A DNA stretch of 64,000 nt from Candidatus Nitrosocosmicus franklandus (GCF_900696045.1 NZ_LR216287.1:2771854-2835853); one strand, 5' to 3'; counted from the stretch's first letter, positions 1 through 9,046 are shown. The notes: a model not told the origin generated them from the letters alone. Translations and numbers: made by a program.

Positions 1-627
1 TGAAGACACTCTAGAATTTTCGTCACGAGCTTGAGATCTTGTAACATATAAATCAGAATTTGATGTGTCTAGAGCAATTCCTATGCCGTTGACCTTATCA
101 TATGCAGGATCCGTGTTAGTAATGTTTTGACCCAATTTCAAACCTTTTCGTCTAAACCGCAATACTACCCTATGTCCTATTGTAGGTTCAATAGAATATT
201 CGACATTATCCAACTTGACATTCTCTCTTATCAATTTACAAATCGCATTTGAATCTTCTTTTGATATATTCCTTCCAGCTCTCCTATCGATGATCTTCTT
301 GCTTGTACCTTCAATGGTTGCAAAATTGCCTCTTAAGGCCAAGTCCCCATCGACAAAATCTATTCCACAGCCAATGCATTCAACTACTCCTCTACCAAAG
401 TATTCTACATCTTTGAAATTATAACCCAGCATATTAAAGACCGCAATGTCTGATTGAGGAGCGATTCCATCTCCCACACTAATGACTTTCCCTGATACGC
501 CCATTCTAGCAATCTTATCAAGATGAGGAGTATAAGCAGCCTCCAACGGAGTTAGATCATTTAGGTCTGGATGCGGTAAATCACCAACGCCATCCAACAA
601 TACGTACACGGTTCTAGCCTTTGTCAA
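1..627 (-). CDS. apgM: 2,3-bisphosphoglycerate-independent phosphoglycerate mutase, archaeal type (C-terminus cut by window edge)
   Basis: Reading the minus strand gives 209 open codons running off the left edge. The protein begins around VYVLLDGVGD, with the metal-binding Asp of the alkaline-phosphatase superfamily. It continues through TPLEAAYTPHLDKIA, a serine motif in PQSDIAVFNMLGY, and FGRGVVECIG, ALRGNFATIEG and DRRAGR, all typical of archaeal ApgM. The enzyme interconverts 3- and 2-phosphoglycerate in glycolysis/gluconeogenesis. No ATG is available after the upstream in-frame TAG; TTG at 627 gives a short N-terminus before the conserved strand. The metal-binding C-terminal part lies outside the window. 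Confidence 0.92.
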   Translation of the reverse strand, partial: MTKARTVYVLLDGVGDLPHPDLNDLTPLEAAYTPHLDKIARMGVSGKVISVGDGIAPQSDIAVFNMLGYNFKDVEYFGRGVVECIGCGIDFVDGDLALRGNFATIEGTSKKIIDRRAGRNISKEDSNAICKLIRENVKLDNVEYSIEPTIGHRVVLRFRRKGLKLGQNITNTDPAYDKVNGIGIALDTSNSDLYVTRSQARDENSRVSS

Positions 628-711
628 TATTGAGGTTTTCAGTTCATCAAATTTAATTTTAATGGATCTGTAATAACACTAAATAAATAGTCTCGACTGC
701 TAAGGTGAACT

Positions 712-1764
712 GTGAGTTATCAGATATCTGTCGATTCCAGGAATCAAATATATTTGACCAGCGGGGAAACAAAAATATATTTAGATCCAAGGAATCTCTC
801 TTCTGAGAATTTTGTATTTATCTCACACGCACATAGCGATCATTTAGTTAGTAAAAGCAGTCTAAAGAAATTAAATCTAAAGAAAAAAATCATGTGTTCT
901 CAAGAGACTATAGCTATAGCAAACATAAGAGGGCATGTTTTTGATACTTTTGAAGATTGTCACGGGAATTTTAAATTTATTGACACAGGACATATCCTTG
1001 GTTCGCGAGGTCTTTTGATAGAGGATAAAATACTTTACACAGGTGATTTATCTATCAGAGAAAGAGCATTCATATCAAAACCAATTATTCCAAAAGTTGA
1101 AACGCTCATCATAGAATCAACATTTGGTAAACGGGAATATATTTTCCCCCCTCTAAACCGCGTAATCCATGAGGTAAATTCTCTTATTTCAAGCATGTAT
1201 GATAGAGGAGTACCAGTCATCCTGATGGGTTATTCTCTAGGTAAAGCTCAAATATTAACATCCTTGTTTGGTTCATGGAAACCACTTATTGTTCATGACG
1301 AAATTTTAAAATTCAATCAGGTATATAGAAAATTTGGAATTAACTTAGAAGAAGAACTACCTCTTACTTTCGCCATGGAGAAAGGAATATTAAACAAAAA
1401 GCCTTGGATCCTTATCCATCCCTTAGTAAATTCGAATCATGTAATTATCAATATGTTAAAGAAAAAATATGGTGCAATAACGATTGGATTCAGTGGTTGG
1501 GGAGTGAAAAAGAATTACAAGTATATGATGAATCTTGATCATGTATTTCCATTTAGTGATCATTGCGATTTTAAGGAACTATTAGAAGTTGTTACTAAAT
1601 GTAAGCCGAACAAGATTTACACATTTCATGGTTTTGAAGTTGAATTTGCGAGGGAGTTAGTGAATATGGGTTATGATGCAGAACCTGCAATCCATAGGAA
1701 TCAATACCCCATACAAAAAGTCAAAAACAGCTCTAAAATAGAGCTAATGGACACCTACCTTTGA
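712..1764 (+). CDS. Metallo-beta-lactamase / beta-CASP-type nuclease (mRNA 3'-end processing factor-like exonuclease)
   Basis: A 350-residue protein with a GTG start. The MBL motif SHAHSDH lies at residues 38-44. A second metal-site stretch, DTGHILGSRG, follows, then LYTGDLS and LIIESTFG, and a late HCDF motif (PFSDHCDF) matches the beta-CASP region. Homologues are predicted RNA or DNA exonucleases of the YSH1/CPSF type; some bacterial and archaeal relatives are ligase-associated DNA exonucleases, so the substrate cannot be fixed. It lies divergent from apgM across an 84-bp gap and converges on the downstream oxidoreductase with only 2 bp between stops. Confidence 0.85.
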   Translation: MSYQISVDSRNQIYLTSGETKIYLDPRNLSSENFVFISHAHSDHLVSKSSLKKLNLKKKIMCSQETIAIANIRGHVFDTFEDCHGNFKFIDTGHILGSRGLLIEDKILYTGDLSIRERAFISKPIIPKVETLIIESTFGKREYIFPPLNRVIHEVNSLISSMYDRGVPVILMGYSLGKAQILTSLFGSWKPLIVHDEILKFNQVYRKFGINLEEELPLTFAMEKGILNKKPWILIHPLVNSNHVIINMLKKKYGAITIGFSGWGVKKNYKYMMNLDHVFPFSDHCDFKELLEVVTKCKPNKIYTFHGFEVEFARELVNMGYDAEPAIHRNQYPIQKVKNSSKIELMDTYL

Positions 1765-1766
1765 TA

Positions 1767-2846
1767 TTATTTTTGTAAACTATCAAAGTATGGTATAACT
1801 TTATTACCGAATGTCTCTATATTCTTGTATAATCCATCACCCCAGAATCTAATTATGAAATGATTAGTTCCTGCTTTTATGAATCGCTCCAGCATTTCAA
1901 TTACATCGTCAGGGCTTCCTACTCCGATCGCAGTGCGTGCAACATCGTCTGGTATTTGCAATGATGCTTTTTTCATCTGTTCCATAAGTTCAGGCTTGTT
2001 CATGGCATATTCTGTAAAATACCTCCTAAAATCAAACTCGGAGTCTTGTTGTATATTGTGTACTTTCAAAAGTTCCGGTTTATATAGACTTACTTTGACG
2101 GCATTTTTCATCTTTTCCCAAGCTGCTTCACCATCTTCGGTAAAATAAACATCTACATCATTGGCAAACTCGAAATTTGATATATCACGACCGAGTCTCT
2201 TTGCATGATCTTTAATGATGTTTGCATGATTTTCGAAGAGTGCAGGTGTGTAACCTATCGGGATCCATCCATCGCCATATGTAGCACACAATTCCAATGT
2301 CTTTGGAGCACCCGCTGCTATATAAACAGGCGGTCTAGGCTTTCTTACAGGTTTTGCCTGCAAACAAGCTTCAATGAGTCGATAGTATTTTCCCTCATAA
2401 TTAACTCGATTATCAGGACTAGAATCAAACAACTTTTCAATTACTTCAAGTTGCTCCTTAAATTTGGTAACAGGCTTACTGAATTCAATACCAAAGTCAA
2501 CAACGTTCTGAGCTTCGCCTGCTCCAATCCCCAAAATTCCTCTACCTTTTGTTATACGGTCCAGTGTTACAGTAGACAATGCAATAGTAGAAGGATGCCT
2601 CCTTATTGCATCTGTTACGCAAGTGCCTAATTCTACCTTGTTTGTTACCGCACCGATTGCAGTTAATATTAACCAAGCGTCATTTACTACGGCGTTTTTC
2701 CACTGCGGTACATTGGTATGATCCATTGCCCATACAGAGTCAAAGTTTGTTCGATCTGCAATTTGCGCAGCTGTAATTACTTGTGTCTCATCCAAGCCCA
2801 ACCTTGCAACATTTAGTCCAAAAGTAAGTCCAAATTTAATTTTCAT
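1767..2846 (-). CDS. LLM-class flavin/F420-dependent oxidoreductase (methylenetetrahydromethanopterin reductase-like)
   Basis: A 359-residue TIM-barrel protein of the luciferase-like monooxygenase superfamily. It shows an N-terminal FGLTFG strand, SVWAMDHTN, the VELGTCVTDAIRRHP block and the LGIGAGEAQNV motif near residue 110. Members closest in layout are F420-dependent methylene-H4MPT reductases (Mer) and related F420 oxidoreductases. Thaumarchaeota make F420, so F420 is the likely cofactor, but the substrate is not readable from sequence. ATG start at 2846. The 202-bp gap to the divergent SDR gene carries AT-rich promoter sequence for both. Confidence 0.85.
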   Translation of the reverse strand: MKIKFGLTFGLNVARLGLDETQVITAAQIADRTNFDSVWAMDHTNVPQWKNAVVNDAWLILTAIGAVTNKVELGTCVTDAIRRHPSTIALSTVTLDRITKGRGILGIGAGEAQNVVDFGIEFSKPVTKFKEQLEVIEKLFDSSPDNRVNYEGKYYRLIEACLQAKPVRKPRPPVYIAAGAPKTLELCATYGDGWIPIGYTPALFENHANIIKDHAKRLGRDISNFEFANDVDVYFTEDGEAAWEKMKNAVKVSLYKPELLKVHNIQQDSEFDFRRYFTEYAMNKPELMEQMKKASLQIPDDVARTAIGVGSPDDVIEMLERFIKAGTNHFIIRFWGDGLYKNIETFGNKVIPYFDSLQK

Positions 2847-3048
2847 ATAATTACTTCCCCCAAAGAGGCAAATCTATTGATCAATCCATAATCGCCCATT
2901 TCTATATTAACAGAGAAATACAACTTATTTTAAAGTTTTATTGTGCGAAGAGAAACGTATTGTGTTTACCATAACAAATCACAAAATTATCCAATATTAT
3001 TACCAATAAACAAATAATAATAATATTTAAGTCACAGTTATTATCAAC

Positions 3049-4824
3049 ATGAATGAAATTAGTAAAACTGTACTGGTTACGGGAAGCGGAACCGGAATCG
3101 GACTAGCTGTAGCAAAAAAATTTGCAAAAGCAGGATATAATATCATAATTTTGGGAAGAAGGAAAGAACCCTTGATTGAGGCAGCTGCAATACTTAATAG
3201 AATTATAAGTGATAATAGATTGAACTCCAGAGTAACTTACTTTCCAGGGGTCGATGTCTCAGACTTGGATGGACTTGTCACCATGTATAACGAAATCAAA
3301 AGGGAATTTGGACATATTGATGTTATAGTCAACAACGCTGGAGTATCTGGTCCAGTAAAGGTTTTTACTAATTCAAGTTACAAAGAATTTAAAGATTGCG
3401 TCTCTATCCATCTAAGTGGTACGTTTTGGACGAGTATTAAAGGGTTAGATGTTCTGTCAAAGTCTGGCAAAATTATTACAATATCTACTTTTTTTACGGA
3501 AGAGAACAAATTCGATCAGAGACCATATAGATTCAGGACCCCTTATACTGCGGCTCAGGGTGCTAAAAATAGACTCTCTGAGTGCTTTGCATGGGAGCTA
3601 GTGCAGCAGGAAATACATGCAATAGCAACAAACCCAGGTCCGGTTCATTCGGATCGAATTTACAAGACGGTCTACCCAAAGGCTGCGGCTGAATTCCTGA
3701 GAATAGGGGGCTTTGCTGGGCTGACAAATAAACAGGTTGAAGAAGTCACATCATCACTACTCCCATATCTTGGTGAAGATGCTGAAACAATACAATCCCA
3801 AACAAAGGAAGTGGCAAAGGGACTAGTAGAACAAGACCCGAACTTGAATGTAGACGAAGCTCAAAAATTGTTAAAGGAACTATTGCAAAAAATTCAAGAA
3901 ATAGCAGAAAAGGTCCAAAGTAACACTAAGAAGATGATTGTTGACAACGAGTTCTTATCACAAGATGATGTTGCACATATGGTATTTACTCTCTCGGACG
4001 AAAGAAATGGAAAACTTCTAAATGGAAAAGTGATTCCAAATGATAGAGTTTTTTATCCTGTAAAACCGATTATCGAGAGAAAGCTAAGCTATGATCCCAC
4101 CAAGACGTTGGAAAATAAGGTAATTCTAATTACAACAACAGCCACAGCCGATGAACAACTAAGAGATATTAAAGAACTTGCTACGGCGATAGGAAAATTA
4201 AACACCAAACAGTTGATAATTTTAACTGATAAAAACGAACATGCAGAACTTTCGGAAAAGTTATTTGAAGATTTTCATCATCACAACCTAGATCTTTCTA
4301 ATGAGGACACTGTGCTGAAGGTATTTAATACAATCAATTCGCGATATGGAAGGGTGGATACAACTTTTCATTTTACCGGATCTTATGATTATGAAAGCGA
4401 TTTTGTATCCCTTAGTGCAGATAAATGGAACCGACTGGTAGAACAGTTTATTTACATCCCTCATTTGATTACTAGAGAATCAGTGTTATCGATGACTTCC
4501 CATGAAGCCCTTGACAACCCTAAGCTTTTCAAAAACTCTAAAGGTAACGTTATTATCATCGGACCGAGTGCTCCAATTGGAAAAAAAATATCTGGAAGTG
4601 TAAGAGCCAGATCAGAAGTTTTCAGAGGAGCTTTAAGACCCTATGTAACTACAGTAAACCAAGAGTTACATGACGTATTGGATTCTGAGATCAATATGAC
4701 ACTAATCTTGCAGGGAAATGTAAGCGGAGAAGCACCAAATCCCGATAGACTAAGAGAAACGCTGATAAAATTAGGTTCGCAGGAAGAATTTAGAGATAAT
4801 TTGATCTATTACATGGATGAATAA
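3049..4824 (+). CDS. Tandem double-SDR protein resembling the N-terminal half of malonyl-CoA reductase (candidate malonic semialdehyde reductase)
   Basis: 591 residues. The first Rossmann domain has TGSGTGIG at 11-18 and NNAG at 95-98. It has a TISTFF strand near 146 and a tyrosine at 166, but glutamine at 170 where SDRs have catalytic lysine. NPGPVHSDRI follows. After a charged helical insert (about 225-305), a second degenerate SDR begins at about residue 354 (LENKVILITT) and lacks a glycine-rich loop. This order, and phrases such as PGPxxSDRI after a PY motif, match from memory the N-terminal half of the bifunctional Chloroflexus-type malonyl-CoA reductase, which reduces malonate semialdehyde to 3-hydroxypropionate. 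Membership in the SDR family is clear; the pathway role (3-hydroxypropionate/4-hydroxybutyrate cycle) is inferred. A TATA-like box about 25 bp upstream suggests a leaderless mRNA. Confidence 0.75.
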   Translation: MNEISKTVLVTGSGTGIGLAVAKKFAKAGYNIIILGRRKEPLIEAAAILNRIISDNRLNSRVTYFPGVDVSDLDGLVTMYNEIKREFGHIDVIVNNAGVSGPVKVFTNSSYKEFKDCVSIHLSGTFWTSIKGLDVLSKSGKIITISTFFTEENKFDQRPYRFRTPYTAAQGAKNRLSECFAWELVQQEIHAIATNPGPVHSDRIYKTVYPKAAAEFLRIGGFAGLTNKQVEEVTSSLLPYLGEDAETIQSQTKEVAKGLVEQDPNLNVDEAQKLLKELLQKIQEIAEKVQSNTKKMIVDNEFLSQDDVAHMVFTLSDERNGKLLNGKVIPNDRVFYPVKPIIERKLSYDPTKTLENKVILITTTATADEQLRDIKELATAIGKLNTKQLIILTDKNEHAELSEKLFEDFHHHNLDLSNEDTVLKVFNTINSRYGRVDTTFHFTGSYDYESDFVSLSADKWNRLVEQFIYIPHLITRESVLSMTSHEALDNPKLFKNSKGNVIIIGPSAPIGKKISGSVRARSEVFRGALRPYVTTVNQELHDVLDSEINMTLILQGNVSGEAPNPDRLRETLIKLGSQEEFRDNLIYYMDE

Positions 4825-4837
4825 TTTAATGTAAAGA

Positions 4838-5053
4838 TTAATGATGATGCTCAGTGCTATGCAAACTATGCTTTTTTTCATACATAGCTGTCCATACGCC
4901 TATACCTATCGTGGCCAATCCTATAGCCATGATAATATAGTCAACGATGAATATTGTAGCCCATACTGAGTTTAGCAATCCAGCAATGAAAAACAAAAGA
5001 CCTAGTATAAATACTGATAGCCCTGCCGCGATTTCAGAATTGAATCCAAGCAT
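4838..5053 (-). CDS. Small membrane protein, two to three TM segments, His-rich C-terminus
   Basis: 71 residues. Hydrophobic helices lie at about 6-28 and 32-58, followed by a charged tail EKKHSLHSTEHHH. No family is recognised. ATG start at 5053, with a 61-bp gap to the divergent dph6 gene. It converges on the double-SDR gene. The terminal histidines could bind metal, but nothing else supports that. Membrane topology and real coding status are well supported by the amino-acid pattern; function is unknown. Confidence 0.6.
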   Translation of the reverse strand: MLGFNSEIAAGLSVFILGLLFFIAGLLNSVWATIFIVDYIIMAIGLATIGIGVWTAMYEKKHSLHSTEHHH

Positions 5054-5114
5054 AAATCCAAAAAGAGGAATCTATTATAAATACTATTAGTTTTCCGGAA
5101 TCAGGTAGCGAATA

Positions 5115-5801
5115 ATGAATTTTGCAGCACTATTTTCTGGAGGAAAAGATAGCACATTTGCTATAAGCGAATTGGTACGACAGGGGCATAATTTGACCTG
5201 TTTGATAGTAATGCAACCAGCTAATGATGAAAGTATGCTTTTTCATTATCCCTGTACAAAAATACTAAGAAAAATTACAAAGGTTTTCGACGTTCCCGTA
5301 GTCCAATTGCAGTGCAGTTCTCCTGATAAAGATTCTGAATATGAACAATTACAAAGAGCTATAGCAATAGCCAGTTCCTCCTATCCCATCACCGCCATCA
5401 GCAATGGTTGTATTAGTAGCAAATTTCAATACGACATAATTCACAAAATCTGCAGAGAGATTAATTTGACTGTATTATCCCCAATTTGGCAGATTGAGAG
5501 TGATTTTTATTTCAATCAATTACTTGATCAGGGATTCGAGATTATTATTACCAGGGTAGCTGCATCAGGATTAGATAAGAGTTGGTTAGGAAAAACAATC
5601 GATCGTTCGAACTATCTTAAATTGAAAAAATTAAGTGAAAAGTTTGGATTCAATCTAACTTTTGAGGGTGGAGAGGCTGAAACGCTAGTTTTGAATAGTC
5701 CAATATACAAGAAGAAAGTCGTTGTAAAACAAAGTACTGTCGAATGGGACGGGTTGAGGGGAATATTTGAAATAGCAGAAGTTGATCTAATAGAAAAGTA
5801 G
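5115..5801 (+). CDS. dph6: Diphthine--ammonia ligase (Dph6 / MJ0570 family)
   Basis: 228 residues with an N-terminal PP-loop ATP pyrophosphatase motif, SGGKDST, at 8-14. The late FEGGEAETLVLNSP motif is characteristic of the ATP-binding MJ0570/Dph6 family. The enzyme amidates diphthine on elongation factor 2 using ATP and ammonia, the last step of diphthamide synthesis. Length is normal for the archaeal single-domain form. It is followed 7 bp later by srp54 on the same strand, so the two are probably co-transcribed. Confidence 0.88.
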   Translation: MNFAALFSGGKDSTFAISELVRQGHNLTCLIVMQPANDESMLFHYPCTKILRKITKVFDVPVVQLQCSSPDKDSEYEQLQRAIAIASSSYPITAISNGCISSKFQYDIIHKICREINLTVLSPIWQIESDFYFNQLLDQGFEIIITRVAASGLDKSWLGKTIDRSNYLKLKKLSEKFGFNLTFEGGEAETLVLNSPIYKKKVVVKQSTVEWDGLRGIFEIAEVDLIEK

Positions 5802-5808
5802 ATACTAT

Positions 5809-7173
5809 ATGCTTGATAGCCTAAAGGACAATTTACGCTCAGCCCTGAAAAAAATAGTTGGAGCTTCAGACGTAAATGAAGAATTAATCGATGAATTATG
5901 TAAGGATTTGCAACGTGCTCTACTTGCAGCTGATGTAAATGTAAGATTGGTTCTACAGATAACAAAGAATTTGAAAGAGAGGGCACTTGTTGAAACACCC
6001 CCTAAAGGATTGTCAAGAAAAGATCATATTATTACAATTCTGTATGGAGAACTCTCAAGCCTGCTGGGCTATAGTGGAGAAGTAATCCGCACTATTGATA
6101 AGAAAAAAATAGAAGAGAATTTAATTGCATTTCACCCAGATAAAAAAAATACCATACTGATGCTTGGAATTCAAGGGAGTGGAAAAACCACTGTTGTTGC
6201 AAAGCTAGCAAGATGGCTTTCGAAACATGGATATAGGGTGGGAGTTATTGGAGCAGATACTTGGCGACCGGGAGCATTGACTCAACTCAAGATGAATTGC
6301 AGTAAAATAAATACCCAGGTTTATGGGGAAGAGAATAATAGCAATGCATTAGAAATTGTTAAGAATGGATTAAAGTACTTTGAATCTGAGCCTGTAGACA
6401 TAGTAATTATCGATACAGCAGGCAGACATAAAGAAGAGCAAGGTTTGTTAGATGAAATGAAATCAATGTATTCCATAGTTACTCCAGATCAGGTTTTCCT
6501 AGTCATTGATGGAACTATCGGACAACAAGCCTATAATCAGGCAAGAATCTTCCACGAGAATGCAAAAATTAGTGGCATAATTATAACGAAACTAGACGGA
6601 ACAGCAAAAGGTGGAGGAGCACTAGCAGCATCAGCTGCTACTGGCGCCAAAGTTTTGTTTATAGGAACAGGTGAAAGAATCGATGATCTAGAACAATTTT
6701 CTCCTACAAGTTTTGTTGGGAGATTACTTGGCATGGGAGACATTAAGGCGCTGCTAGAAATGGCAAGGAGCCTCGAAATTCAGTCAGACGAGAATCAAGC
6801 TAAAAGGCTTATGAGTGGAAAGATGACAATTGAGGATTTTTATTCACAAATGGAAAACATGGGAAAGATGGGATTTCGAAACGTAATAGAGAATTTGCCG
6901 GGACTATCAAACTTTGTCAAGGACGATCATCTTGATGTTTTGCAGCAAAAAATGGAAAAATGGCGTTACATTATTCAATCCTTCACAACTGAGGAAAAAA
7001 AAAATCCAGATATTATTCATGAGTCTAGAAGAAAAAGAATAGCTAGAGGAGCTGGCGTGATGGAACACGACGTCAAAGAATTGATTAAGCAATACAATAA
7101 CTCTAAGACAATGATGAAACAAGCAAAGGGTCGGCAAATGCAAGGACTTATGAGAAGATTTGGTCTCGGATAG
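5809..7173 (+). CDS. srp54: Signal recognition particle 54 kDa protein (SRP54/Ffh)
   Basis: 454 residues in the order N domain, G domain and M domain. The P-loop GIQGSGKTT lies at 120-128, then DTAGRHKEE, TKLDGTAKGGGAL and the FIGTGERIDDLE region. The C-terminus is the methionine-rich M domain (MMKQAKGRQMQGLMRRFG), which binds 7S RNA and signal sequences. This GTPase delivers nascent membrane and secreted proteins to the translocon. SRP19 is encoded at 19.4-19.7 kb on the other strand. The following pus10 frame overlaps the 3' end by 14 bp. Confidence 0.97.
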   Translation: MLDSLKDNLRSALKKIVGASDVNEELIDELCKDLQRALLAADVNVRLVLQITKNLKERALVETPPKGLSRKDHIITILYGELSSLLGYSGEVIRTIDKKKIEENLIAFHPDKKNTILMLGIQGSGKTTVVAKLARWLSKHGYRVGVIGADTWRPGALTQLKMNCSKINTQVYGEENNSNALEIVKNGLKYFESEPVDIVIIDTAGRHKEEQGLLDEMKSMYSIVTPDQVFLVIDGTIGQQAYNQARIFHENAKISGIIITKLDGTAKGGGALAASAATGAKVLFIGTGERIDDLEQFSPTSFVGRLLGMGDIKALLEMARSLEIQSDENQAKRLMSGKMTIEDFYSQMENMGKMGFRNVIENLPGLSNFVKDDHLDVLQQKMEKWRYIIQSFTTEEKKNPDIIHESRRKRIARGAGVMEHDVKELIKQYNNSKTMMKQAKGRQMQGLMRRFGLG

Positions 7174-8338
7174 ACACCTAAGTATAATAAGAGAAAGGAA
7201 GAAAAAAATAGAATCTAATTGCATTTTTGAAATTAATCTCTGCAAATATTGTTACAAAAGGAATTTCGGAAAAAAAAATCATTCAGTAGCGAGACATTTC
7301 ACTAATATCCACGTTCAATCAGCATCTAGAGGAATTTGTTTTATATGCAAGAATTTTTTCCATGAAAAATTCCCGAAAATTATAGATAATATTAAATCCC
7401 AACTATCCGAATTTACGGATTATCGACCAAATATAGAAATTGGAACTATTTTGAATTATCAATTTTATGAAAATGAGGATTTCCTTAGGTCCATGTTTCA
7501 AATTCGTGGAAAACCTAACATAAAATATGAAATCAATTCGCTTATAAGAAAAATGATCGAAAATCATACAGGTTGTAAAATAGATCATGTTAACCCTGAA
7601 GTTAAATTTGAACTTGTTGTACAAGGTGATCTCTCATATTCTATTAATTCAATAAATAAGGAATTTTATTGGTTGGGTAGATATCGAAAATTTAGGAGGG
7701 GGATTCCACAAAAAAATAGAACTAAAGGAGAGAACACTGCAAATTCGGTATTTGATGAGAAAGAGTACAAATGTCGTAACCAAAGTATTGAATCATTTAT
7801 TAAAGATATAATGAGTCAGACCTACAATATAAATTCATTAAAAATTAGTTGGACAGGGGGAGAGGATAAAAATAGTCTTGTTATGGGCAAAGGACGGCCC
7901 TTTCTAATAAAGTCAAATAGCAATAGCTATTGTTCAAATAAGAATTATAAAGATATTTTTACTAGTAACGGCATTGAAATAGAATTTGAAAGAATCGGTC
8001 ACAAAGGTGTTGTAAGTATTCATAGGTATAAACAACTAGTTAGGATATTACTAAAACTTGAAAAAAAAATAGATGATACTACTGATCTGGCAGAAAAAGT
8101 AAGCGGTTTGGTTGGGGATGTGCGGTTCAGGGTAAAAAATAAGACGGTTACCCGTAGAATATATGAAGCAAAAATCATTTCTATAAGAGATAAAGATGTA
8201 GAATTATTATTGAATATGGATAATGGTGTCCCAATAAAGCAATTTATAGGTGGAAAAGATCCCATTGAGCCTTGTATCTCAGAGGTTCTGAATATGAGGT
8301 GTGAGTGCATATACTTTGATATTATAGAATTCACATAG
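7160..8338 (+). CDS. pus10: tRNA pseudouridine synthase Pus10 (divergent active-site motif)
   Basis: 392 residues. An N-terminal zinc-binding THUMP-type module has paired cysteines C28/C31 and C60/C63, as in Pus10. The C-terminal catalytic half contains WTGGED at 231-236 followed by GKGRPF at 243-248. Archaeal Pus10 forms pseudouridine 54 and/or 55 in the tRNA T loop. The usual active-site string is GREDxDVR; here the Arg before Glu is Gly and the second Asp is Asn, although the presumed nucleophile D236 remains. The TTG start overlaps srp54 by 14 bp; no later start is obviously better. The C-terminal CECIYFDI end is also typical. Confidence 0.82.
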   Translation: MVSDRHLSIIRERKKKIESNCIFEINLCKYCYKRNFGKKNHSVARHFTNIHVQSASRGICFICKNFFHEKFPKIIDNIKSQLSEFTDYRPNIEIGTILNYQFYENEDFLRSMFQIRGKPNIKYEINSLIRKMIENHTGCKIDHVNPEVKFELVVQGDLSYSINSINKEFYWLGRYRKFRRGIPQKNRTKGENTANSVFDEKEYKCRNQSIESFIKDIMSQTYNINSLKISWTGGEDKNSLVMGKGRPFLIKSNSNSYCSNKNYKDIFTSNGIEIEFERIGHKGVVSIHRYKQLVRILLKLEKKIDDTTDLAEKVSGLVGDVRFRVKNKTVTRRIYEAKIISIRDKDVELLLNMDNGVPIKQFIGGKDPIEPCISEVLNMRCECIYFDIIEFT

Positions 8339-8359
8339 GTTAAATATATAAGAGTACGT

Positions 8360-9046
8360 ATGAAAAGGATCAATCCGTTCACCTTACTTGAAAAATATAT
8401 TTGCGAAGGAACATTAGATAAGAAATTTTACAGCGAGTGTATGAAAAGAATTAAAATAGTTGAAGATGCGGTGGGAAGAATTGAGAAAATTACTCGTTTG
8501 GAATATCCGGATTATTATGTAGAACCAGCTTTGACCTTAAGTTCTTCTGAGATGGAATTTGACCAATACAGTGTATTATATGCTAGAACTATACCCGTTT
8601 GTACAAGACAGAACCAGATACGAATAATTATTCAAATCTCATTGCCCTTGATCCTTTACGGATTGAAAGGAACTATTCATGCAGTGATGGCTCACGAATT
8701 TACACATTATTTAGATCTAATAAGAAAAATTATTAATTTAGATATTAGTTCCGACCATATTCCACAGACAGGTTTTGAAATGAGATTCGCAGATAACGAA
8801 AAAACTATTGATTACAATTTAGTATTTAAAGACGATCGATCATTAAAGAGAATGCTGAATACGAAATTTAACCACGGTTTGATAGATCCTAGGTTAGACA
8901 AGAAAACCAAGACAAACTGGATAGAAAAGAAGCTTCCCATAAAGCACATTATGATAGCAGATAACTATACTAGCTTACCATTTCAAGCGATTGTAAATAC
9001 ACCCATAGCAGAACAGTTAAAGATCAAATTGTTGGAATGGAGATAA
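8360..9046 (+). CDS. Putative zinc metallopeptidase-like protein (HEFTH motif)
   Basis: 228 residues, ATG start. The only recognisable signature is HEFTH at 112-116 inside a hydrophobic helix (IHAVMAHEFTHYLDL), the classical HExxH gluzincin/metzincin motif. A third ligand is not obvious. No signal peptide is visible, so it should act in the cytosol. It follows pus10 by 21 bp on the same strand and is probably in the srp54-pus10 transcription unit. I do not recognise a named family; peptidase activity is inferred from the motif alone. Confidence 0.6.
   Translation: MKRINPFTLLEKYICEGTLDKKFYSECMKRIKIVEDAVGRIEKITRLEYPDYYVEPALTLSSSEMEFDQYSVLYARTIPVCTRQNQIRIIIQISLPLILYGLKGTIHAVMAHEFTHYLDLIRKIINLDISSDHIPQTGFEMRFADNEKTIDYNLVFKDDRSLKRMLNTKFNHGLIDPRLDKKTKTNWIEKKLPIKHIMIADNYTSLPFQAIVNTPIAEQLKIKLLEWR

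Noticed and set aside
2205-2630. 141-codon plus-strand frame opposite the LLM oxidoreductase
   Set aside because: It is antisense to a clear gene, rich in Cys, Ser and Arg, and without family features: a shadow frame.
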